Shown here one piece after another: positions 1-6,448 of a stretch of 11,979 bases of DNA. Made by a program: the position numbers and the translations under genes. The stretch is from Ichthyophonus hoferi. Taxonomy: Eukaryota; Opisthokonta; Ichthyosporea; Ichthyophonida; Ichthyophonidae. Where the stretch lies: assembly GCA_002751075.1 (NCBI GenBank), contig NAOQ01000851.1:15332-27310 (forward strand). Reading direction: 5' to 3'. The notes beneath the pieces were generated by a model. The model saw only the letters and a program-made list of their open reading frames with translations. It ran no database searches and was not told where the DNA came from. Every line of letters begins with the position of its first letter. The first letter of the stretch is position 1.

Positions 1-72
1 GCATTGTATTGTATTGTATTGTATTGTATTGTATTGTATTTTTGTATTATATTATATTATACTATATTCTAT
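1..72. repeat. (GTATT)n pentanucleotide microsatellite
   Basis: Seven perfect GTATT copies lie at 6-40, followed by degenerate TATAT/TATTA sequence. The repeat probably continues past the left edge. The same pentamer, as TTGTA in rotation, recurs degenerately at 1371-1445 in a different intron of the same gene. Confidence 0.95.
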
Positions 73-339
73 TGTTATTTCATATATAGTCATCTTCAGT
101 TGCGTCATTCCTTCTCAGTGCTCTAATTCTATCTATCACCAAGTAGGGCACTGGTATATTACAATTAGAGAATGGCGCTCAGTTTATATATATCTTACAC
201 CTGTCTCCCTGATTTTTATATCTCTTTTCATGTATCAACCATACTGCCCTATACTGCATTAGATCTATGATTACATTGTGTAAGACATGTTTTATATGCA
301 TGTATTATTGTATTGCAATAGAATGTAATATGATGCACA

Positions 340-520
340 TCACATCATATCACCCTATCATACTATATATTTCTATTTTATGTATTATAGTATATTGTAG
401 AATATTATATAATGTAATATACTGTAGTATAATATATGAAAGTGTGGTATATCATCATCTTATATCATATAATATCACCCTATCATACCATTCATTTATA
501 TTTTAGTATTCTAGTCCTAT
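340..520 (+). repeat. Degenerate direct duplication, about 50 bases, offset 125
   Basis: ATATCACCCTATCATAC occurs exactly at 347-363 and 472-488. Both are followed by similar T-rich sequence ending in TTTTATGTATTATAG and ATTTTAGTATTCTAG. This is an old, imperfect local duplication inside the intron; no terminal repeats or coding content were seen. Confidence 0.6.
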
Positions 521-600
521 TGGTATGATTTTGATTATTATAGTGTATATAGATTAGGTATGGGGCATACTCACTATAATTTAACTGTTTGAATTTACAG

Positions 601-3600
601 GTTAAACCGTAGTTATAATTTAATAACCAGTCATATTACTGCAAACATGCGATATGTAACTAATCATATGAGGTGGTCGATGGTTACAGAGGGCTTCGAG
701 TCACCTCATTGGGCCATTAGAAATGCTGCAATCATGTTGCTGCAAGCCCTGACAATAAGGTAAGATATAAATGGTTAGGTAGGTTAGGAAACAGTACTAT
801 ATTATAATACTTTATATTATGTAATTTGTAATTGACGTATAAATATAGTGCAACTCTGTGATTAGCCCACATAATTATAATACTAATTTTAACACCCTGT
901 TATTATAGGATGTTTGGTCAGAAGCAAGATTCCAAGATCACCGTCAACTGTAGTATGACAGCCAATGATTTCTTTACCCGATATAGTAATCTCCGCGCGT
1001 TCCTATTAGATTGTCTAAAAATAATTCCCAATTATCTGGTGGCTCCTACTGTGTTTCCAGTGCTCAGTATTCTGTCTGCCCTTTTACCTCCACCAATCAA
1101 CACAGAGTTAGATGATAAGGTTGGTTGTGATAGGGTATTGGTCAGGCAAGGATGGGGCTGCATGTATATGTATAGATATTGATGTGTGTTTATTTTTTAA
1201 GCTATTACTATATTATATTGAATGTTATTTGTGTATATATATATATATATAATTATAAAATAATATAGCATGATAATAAAAATATGGATTACGTCACGTA
1301 CTCAGATAGTGTGACGTAATGTACTGACTTACCACCTATCATACAGGTTAACTATAGTATATAAATATTATTGTAGTGCATTGCAGTATATTGCATTATA
1401 GTGTATTGTACTGTATTTTATTGTATTGTAGTGTATTGTATTGTACCATGTTTTATTCCACGCATCATACTATCACATTGTAATATAATATAATGTAATT
1501 AAATATACCCAGTAGTAATCCACAGCCCTTCCCTCTCCCTCTCCTCCTCCTCCTCTCACACTATCTATTTATAGTTTTATCCAATTTTATCATCTGTCCT
1601 CCCCTACCTATCTAGCCCTGTACTATTGGTCCGTCGATTGACTTGTCAAGCTGTACTCTCATTGGTTAGTCCATCCAAAGCCTGGTCCATGGCAACCATG
1701 CTATTGGCTACTCTACCCACCTCTCCACCAATCATCAAACAGAATGAAACCCATGGTATTCTCTTATTGAGCAAAATCTTAACGACGTCACATCCCAATC
1801 CTACCCAATCACAACGCGAGATCTTGGAGACAGAAATTAGAACCAAGGTTTGGATTGGTTATAAATCCACCAATAGGTGTGCAGTGACACGCACAGCTTA
1901 CTTGCAATTGGTCCAGGCTTTAAGGGGAAGTCTAGGAGGAATAGATTGCGAGATTTTATTAGATGATTTGGGTCTTAATCCATCCAATAATAACATAGAA
2001 GACAGTGAGCCAAAAATAGATGTGGGCGAATCATTGGGTCAGAAGGCAGTTGCAGATATTCTAATCCAATTAAAAACAAATACTGCCTACCACAATACCC
2101 AATCAATTCCATCCTTAGTAGCTCTTCTCAAGATATTATTGAATAGTGCTGTACCCGAGGTACAGACGTCTGCTATAGAGTACATATCATACTACCCTGA
2201 GTGTGTTAGTGGACAGGCATTGGATGATATCCGTGAATTGTTATTGGTTAAGATAGTTACACCTGAATGGGAGGTAGAGTAATGTGTATGTATGTATGTA
2301 TGTATGTATGTATGTATGTATGTGTGTGCACGTATGTATGCAGGTATATATGTATGTACGTAGACATGCTTGCTTGGATTTATGTATGTATGTATGTAGG
2401 TCGGTAGGTAGGTATATAATAATATGTATGTGTATGTACAATATATGTATATATTGACATATTACTATTCTATTATATAATTTACTATTATAATAATTAA
2501 TGGCTAATCGTTATATTTTTATAGTGTACTCGAAGCTCATTGGTTCTCCTTAGCCAATTAGAAGAGGTCATTCCTTGCTGGTCATCGTGTAATAACCATA
2601 TAATGGAACAGGTAGGTGGAGATTGATTCCATGCCATAATGGTGTATGGTTATGTAATGGGATAAAATATACTGCATTATTGTTTAAGGTAATATAATAC
2701 AGTAGAATGTAATATAGTATAGTATAATATAGTATAATATAATATAATGTAGCATCAAGTGATTACTATCATGCCATCATACTATATACTATACTATTTT
2801 CTATGCCTTACATACATATTCTATACTATCTTCTATACCTTACATATATATTATACTATCTTCTATAACTTATATATATACTATACTATCTTCTATACCT
2901 TACATATATACTATACTATCTTCTATACCTTATATATATACTATACTATCTTCTACCTTACATATATACTATGCTATTTTCTATGCTGTACATATACAGT
3001 CTCTATCATACCATCTTACCCTCATACTCTGTTTACACCCACTCCCACAGAACTGTTGCCATTGGTTTAGCCAGCTCACGTGCTTGTTAGAGAGACGGCC
3101 TGTGATTGGCGATGCCGTCTTACCAGTACTCGGGTTCATTTTTAAAGGCATGATGGCTGATGAGAGGGTAAGAGGATAGCATAGGGCTGGATTGGCTATG
3201 ATAATATATATATATATATAGTTTTCAATATATTGGTTTGATTTAAAAGTTTTAATATATATATGGGTGTGTACATACATTTGTATATTTCCATGCTACC
3301 ATATGTATTGCATAATCTTTCATAAGCTAATACATATATAACCTTTCTACATACAGGTCCAATATAGTGCTCAGTTCCTAGCTCTACTCCAATTATATAA
3401 GGATCCTGAACAATCTACTTCTTGCCGATTAGCGGTTGCTAAGGCCTTACTAATGACTAGAGAAAGTCTTTTTATAGGTACTCTCTCCCTCTCTCTTCTA
3501 TACTCTATATATACATATATTTATATACTATCATATCTCTATCATACTATCATAAGAATTGCATATTATCTCTACCCTTTCACTTTTACATACATCAACT

Positions 3601-3607
3601 CAATCTA

Positions 3608-3670
<63 letters not shown>

Positions 3671-3696
3671 GCTATTATGATGTTTATTATTATTGC

Positions 3697-3732
<36 letters not shown>

Positions 3733-4607
3733 TATTCTTATTATTATTATTACTATTATTATTATTAATATTGTTATTATCATTATTGCTATTATTAGTA
3801 TTACTATTATTTATTTATTTTTCACTGGTATTATTATTATTAGTGTGATTATAATTGGATTCTATTGTTATTACATACTACTAATACATATACATAATGC
3901 GCACAGGTACTTTTTCAACCAACGAAATGCTTTGGAAAGTGATATTATGCCTTATACAGGATGAGGATGAAAATGTACGAGATACTATCTCGCAGGTAGT
4001 GTCCAATCATATGGCTCCATCTGCAGGACTAAAAATACCTGCCAACCAGCATGCAGGATCAAGTATACTGCTATGTTTTGAATATGCCATATCTAAAGAT
4101 ATGTTGGTTGCTATGCTCAACCTAGCAACAACACTCCTAACCAATGACAATGTGTTTCCCATTGTAGCAACCAATAATAATGCAGGAAAGGGCGCGATGA
4201 CGCCATTTGATAGGGAACCAGCCAATGTTTATAGAGAGGATGTTGTTTTGGCCAATGAGTGTAGTCGATCGCTTAGCCGCCTGATGTCTGGGCGACTAGC
4301 TAAACCAATCGCGGATGATGTTTATATTCGTACTCAGACCTTATTGGATAGTATATGGGATAAAATAAAGGAGGTTTGTGATAGGTTAGAAGGAAATGAA
4401 GCTATATGTAGGTATACCAGACCTCAGTTTGTATTAGCTTACTCTCTGCCTACTATTCTCACAGGTTTGATTGGTGTACATAGTCCTGTAACACCGAGTC
4501 AATTAGAACTTGTGAATATGTATTTTAAACTGGTTTCCAAAGGGCATCCGATGGTTAAGAAGGCTTGTGAGGATCTATTGAAGGAATGTCATCAATGGAA
4601 TGAATAA
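601..4607 (+). CDS. THADA: THADA/Trm732 homologue, 3' part (7 exons, 5' end outside window)
   Basis: Exons read by translation: 601-759, 909-1163, 1616-2273, 2525-2611, 3051-3167, 3357-3477, 3907-4607. They join in phase to 2098 nt: one base of a split codon, then 698 residues and TAA. All introns are GT-AG. Recognition rests on remembered THADA landmarks: an N-L-x-R block, then SPHWAIRNAAIMLLQALTIR before MFG (human-type VWAVRNSS..LITRIFG), FFTRY..LRAFLL, a PV..VRRL..AV block, HGILLLSKIL, and FDREPANVYREDVVLA near the end. The family is a long alpha-helical armadillo-like repeat protein (DUF2428 region) that partners the methyltransferase FTSJ1/Trm7 for 2'-O-methylation of tRNA position 32. 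Animal THADA has other reported roles. The least certain boundary is the exon-2 donor: GTATAT at 1164 keeps phase and alignment, while GTTGGT at 1120 breaks phase with exon 3. The protein diverges outside these blocks, so the family call is firm but single residues near junctions are inferred. Confidence 0.93.
1231..1250. repeat. (TA)n dinucleotide run
   Basis: A TA run sits in the second intron of the THADA homologue, after a GTG. It is intronic with no coding role. Confidence 0.9.
1288..1320. promoter_or_regulatory. Inverted repeat with two CRE-like TTACGTCA half-palindromes
   Basis: ATTACGTCAC at 1288-1297 is the exact reverse complement of GTGACGTAAT at 1311-1320. A further ACT/AGT pair lies inside after a two-base bulge. 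Each arm contains TTACGTCA/TGACGTAA, a bZIP (CREB/ATF) type core. It lies in a THADA intron. The inverted repeat is seen directly; any protein binding or cruciform is inference. Confidence 0.55.
1371..1446. repeat. Degenerate TTGTA pentamer array (15 units)
   Basis: The block divides cleanly into 15 five-base units with consensus TTGTA (variants GTGCA, TTGCA, GTATA, CTGTA, TTTTA). It is the same motif as the array at 1-40, in a different intron. Confidence 0.85.
1527..1560 (+). other. Pyrimidine-rich CT tract
   Basis: A nearly pure C/T run (CCCTTCCCTCTCCCTC, then CTC repeats) lies about 60 bases before the acceptor at 1614-1615. It is preceded by CCACAG, which could act as a cryptic acceptor. 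It may serve as a long polypyrimidine tract for the 658-base exon that follows. Confidence 0.6.
2284..2455. repeat. (GTAT)n microsatellite, compound
   Basis: A perfect GTAT run at 2286-2322 continues into interrupted GTAT/GTAG/GGTA repeats to about 2455. It starts within a dozen bases of the donor at 2274 (GAG|GTAGAG), so most of this 251-base intron is repeat. Confidence 0.93.
2689..2752. repeat. Degenerate TATAA/TATAG pentamer array
   Basis: Units of about five bases (AATAT, AGTAT) run through this part of the fourth visible intron, immediately before a 30-base minisatellite. No coding signal is present. Confidence 0.75.
2789..2996 (+). repeat. 30-base minisatellite, about seven units
   Basis: Units begin CTATACTATC, continue TTCTATACCT and end TACATATATA. 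Boundaries are 2789-2820 (32), 2821-2850, 2851-2880, 2881-2910, 2911-2940 (30 each), 2941-2968 and 2969-2996 (28 each). Central copies are nearly identical while edge copies carry changes such as TATTTTCTATG, the usual pattern of unequal exchange. The period is a multiple of three, so one frame stays open and reads as a Tyr/Ile/Phe-rich ten-residue repeat; I read that as a by-product, since it runs out of frame into the exon at 3051. Confidence 0.92.
3203..3221. repeat. (AT)n dinucleotide run
   Basis: An AT run lies in the 189-base intron between the exons at 3051-3167 and 3357-3477. This intron otherwise lacks a long microsatellite. Confidence 0.85.
3606..3860. repeat. (ATT)n trinucleotide microsatellite
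   Basis: A perfect ATT run spans about 3608-3670 (roughly 21 units), followed by nearly 200 bases of interrupted ATT/GTT/ACT triplets. It fills most of the last THADA intron and ends about 45 bases before the acceptor at 3905-3906. Long Tyr- or Ile-rich frames on both strands here are translations of this repeat, not genes. Confidence 0.97.
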
Positions 4608-4608
4608 A
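4603..4608 (+). terminator. AATAAA overlapping the THADA stop codon
   Basis: The last codons are TGG AAT GAA TAA, and AATAAA spans 4603-4608 across the TAA (4605-4607). A second AATAAA lies at 4751-4756 in the presumed 3' UTR and is the more ordinary candidate. Use of either one is inferred, since AATAAA also arises by chance in AT-rich DNA. Confidence 0.4.
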
Positions 4609-4750
4609 GTAGCCCTGTATGCATATCAGGCGGTAGATATGTATAAGGTGTGTTGAAATAGGAAACATATAGGGTAAACATAATACACCCTGTCTTTATC
4701 TTGGCTGTTACCCTGACAATGACGCATGTCATGTGGCGGACTATAGTGTA

Positions 4751-4756
4751 AATAAA
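4751..4756 (+). terminator. Candidate poly(A) signal of the THADA homologue
   Basis: AATAAA lies 143 bases after the TAA stop, a plausible distance for a short 3' UTR. It is followed by mixed T/G-bearing sequence. It is positional evidence only. Confidence 0.5.
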
Positions 4757-5311
4757 ACTAGAAGCCCTGTCTCGTCCTCACAGTGGCTAATTTATACCAT
4801 TCAAAACACATGTGATACGGTGAGACTGAATTCAGATCAAACTATATACCTAATATAATATGCTATACAGAAATTAGTCTCTATCTGAATTACTATTACT
4901 ATGCAGGTTTGATAGATAATCTCTACCATTGGAATAATATCAGCTAATAAGTAAATAGAATATATGTTATATTACACTAGATTAATAAGGAATAACTGCT
5001 ATGCTTTGCACATGTTTCAACATTAATTTCTTAGGTCACCTATACAAAAGTTCATATAAATAGAATGAAATTGAATTTATCAGTGATTATATTCTGAAGC
5101 ATATATAAAAAATAAAAACATATACATACATAGGACTAAAACACGCATACCCATGCATATATATTTGTTATTTTTATTACTTTATAAGTAATGGCATGAC
5201 GCTCCCCTTTTCCAGTCATGGCCATACAGTCTCCATAAATACTTTTTTATTAAACGATTATTACACAGATAAGCACAGTGCTGTAGCTAATCATTTATTA
5301 AGTACAAGCAA

Positions 5312-5530
5312 TTATATACCATAGTAATCCGTGCTAGTTCTACTGACATGTCCACAGACTCGGGGTCTCCATGAGTTTTTGATTCCTAGATAGATGTTTT
5401 CTTTCAAGTGCTGGAGGATATCGCAACTCAGTTTATCAGAAACTAGCCAGTTCTTAGTATAGTTCTTTCGCTGCCTGTGGAGCCGCCCTCTTATGGGGGT
5501 TAGTGCATTTACATTTATATATGATTGCAA
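5312..5530 (-). CDS. Unrecognised small ORF or terminal exon (doubtful)
   Basis: A frame with no in-frame ATG at its head runs to a TAA at 5312-5314. It contains NWLVSDKLSCDILQHLKENI followed by a basic, Trp- and Cys-bearing tail. I do not recognise a family. Slight support for a real terminal exon: AATAAA on the same strand lies at 5294-5299, about 13 bases past the stop; GCACTAACC (branch-point-like) and CCACAG or CTAG (acceptor-like) fall inside it; and ATG-opened sequence at 5566-5605 ends in a GTTAGT donor-like site. Joining 5605-5566 to a CTAG acceptor keeps phase, but this is one of several options. Against it: about 70 residues in AT-rich DNA can be chance, and there is no known homologue. 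Confidence 0.2.
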   Translation of the reverse strand: MQSYINVNALTPIRGRLHRQRKNYTKNWLVSDKLSCDILQHLKENIYLGIKNSWRPRVCGHVSRTSTDYYGI

Positions 5531-6061
5531 CCAGTGCAGAGACAGTATACTAGGTCGTCACTAACGTGTTCTATTGGGGGACATGGTAGCTGTAATCGTC
5601 GTCATTTCGAATATATTCAATAGTATCAAAAACGAAAGATTTTTCTAAACAGATCTATCGTAGACACTATATGATTGGGCTTCGCGGAGGGGTTAGTTCA
5701 GCGAGTAATGAATTGCTGCTATGCAATTTTGTGGTATCAACTGCAGATATAAAGCTTTAAATTAACACGATACTAAATTACATTACTATAGATTACACAT
5801 TACATCTGAAGTCGTACATAACAGAGACCCGCTAGAAATCCATAATGACGCCATAGTATGTAGTAGTTCCGTTTTTATTTACTCGCGTCAGTGTTATTTA
5901 CATACCTATTGTCTTTTAAACATTCCATCTGTATGTACTGTATATATAATATTAGTTCTTTCTCCTATTGATAATACGAAGAACGGTTTAGTTACGCTCA
6001 ATAGTAATAACAATTATTACATAGAGCTCACTGTAGTTGTTCACACTGTGCTATTACCACT

Positions 6062-6262
6062 ATGGCACCTATGTGTATTAGGGCAGGAATCACTCCTCAA
6101 CTAGTATGTAATTGTAACTACTATAGACAGCTAAAGATACAACCAGAATACACGTCTTCCCCTGAAAGTAGATCAGAGGTAAGAGATACTTCTATACAAC
6201 ACCTAATTGTAGTCCCTAAGCCTGTGGACAAGTCACCAGCACCAGCCAAAGATTGCTCTTAA
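6062..6262 (+). CDS. Unrecognised 66-residue ORF (doubtful)
   Basis: ATG at 6062 to TAA at 6260-6262. The N-terminal part is neutral with Cys and Tyr (CNCNYY near residues 17-22), and the tail is Pro/Lys/Ser-rich (VVPKPVDKSPAPAK). No domain is recognised. The composition is less AT-skewed than the intronic frames and no simple repeat explains it. A good donor sequence (GAG|GTAAGA, GT at 6179-6180) lies within it, so it could be a first exon ending at 6178 instead of a single-exon gene. It would run tail-to-tail into the SNRPG 3' UTR. It may equally be chance. Confidence 0.22.
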   Translation: MAPMCIRAGITPQLVCNCNYYRQLKIQPEYTSSPESRSEVRDTSIQHLIVVPKPVDKSPAPAKDCS

Positions 6263-6288
6263 GATTTAACTATAAAATACTGTACTCG

Positions 6289-6349
6289 TTTATTCATAGC
6301 TTATTCTAGGGTCTCCGGCCATAGGACCTACAATCACGGACAATTTATT
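6289..6349 (-). terminator. Candidate poly(A) signals of SNRPG
   Basis: Two AATAAA motifs on the minus strand, at 6349-6344 and 6294-6289, lie about 100 and 155 bases after the SNRPG stop. The nearer one fits a compact 3' UTR. If the + ORF at 6062-6262 were real, the two transcripts would nearly meet here. Confidence 0.5.
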
Positions 6350-6420
6350 ATTATCAAGCATTATTTATATAGAAATGTGCAATATCTGGACTTTATGTAA
6401 TATGAAGTTGAGGGCTAGAT

Positions 6421-6444
6421 GGTGGGTGTAGGGGAGGCGGGGGG
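6421..6444 (-). promoter_or_regulatory. C-rich patch in SNRPG 3' UTR (G-rich on + strand)
   Basis: Immediately after the stop, the SNRPG transcript reads a few bases, then a C-run, CGCCTCCCC and CCC in otherwise AT-rich surroundings. C-rich 3' UTR patches are known binding sites for PCBP/hnRNP E proteins. The + strand has GGG, GGGG and six-G runs with short loops and could form a G-quadruplex. The composition is seen; function is inferred. Confidence 0.4.
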
Positions 6445-6448
6445 TCCT

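Larger units (their letters stand above)
1..600 (+). other. Intron of the THADA homologue (upstream end outside window)
   Basis: No supported exon is visible here. The stretch is AT-rich, starts in a pentamer microsatellite, and ends in a clear acceptor (TTTACAG, 594-600) that opens the first visible THADA exon. The reading phase at 601 requires two codon bases from an upstream exon. Open frames here are rich in Ile, Tyr, Ser and Cys, as expected from AT-rich repeats, and I do not consider them genes. Confidence 0.85.
4608..6448. other. Tail-to-tail intergenic region between THADA and SNRPG
   Basis: This region contains the two 3' UTRs and unassigned sequence. It has fewer microsatellites and somewhat more even base composition than the introns, chiefly at 5310-5710 and 6040-6260. 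Two small open frames lie there, on opposite strands and pointing away from each other (listed separately). No tRNA, snRNA or rRNA was recognised. Confidence 0.7.

Noticed and set aside
14-506. Two open frames of about 80 residues at the window start
   Set aside because: They are AT-rich, have no recognisable motif, and lie upstream of a clear acceptor within the THADA intron. They include duplicated and repeat sequence.
1112-1125. GTTGGT at 1120 as the donor of the second THADA exon
   Set aside because: It would leave phase 0, but the next exon needs two bases carried over. GTATAT at 1164 keeps phase and continues the family alignment into the PV..VRRL block. It would be acceptable only with an additional unseen exon between.
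910-1182. ATG at 910 as a gene start
   Set aside because: It is an internal Met of a spliced THADA exon: the acceptor TATAG precedes 909, and the joined reading TIR-MFG matches the family. The frame past 1163 is intronic.
1626-2282. A 218-residue gene starting at TTG 1626
   Set aside because: The frame extends upstream to the acceptor at 1614-1615 and aligns with the THADA family before 1626. The end at 2282 is read-through past the donor at 2274.
2759-3070. Tyr/Ile/Phe repeat protein from the 30-base minisatellite
   Set aside because: It is open only because the period is a multiple of three. It has no ATG context and overlaps the THADA exon at 3051 in a different frame.
3559-3964. Poly-Tyr and poly-Ile frames on both strands
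   Set aside because: These are translations of the ATT microsatellite in a THADA intron.
4007-4225. Minus-strand frame antisense to the last THADA exon
   Set aside because: It is a shadow of the real coding exon on the other strand.
4611-4782. Recurring CCCTGT strings near 4611, 4687 and 4773 as a possible repeat family
   Set aside because: The matches are only 6-8 bases long and have no shared flanks, so chance is sufficient.
5684-5760. tRNA-like string GGTTAGTTCAGCGAG resembling an A box
   Set aside because: There is no matching B box (GGTTCGANTCC type) at a suitable distance, and no acceptor or anticodon stem can be drawn.
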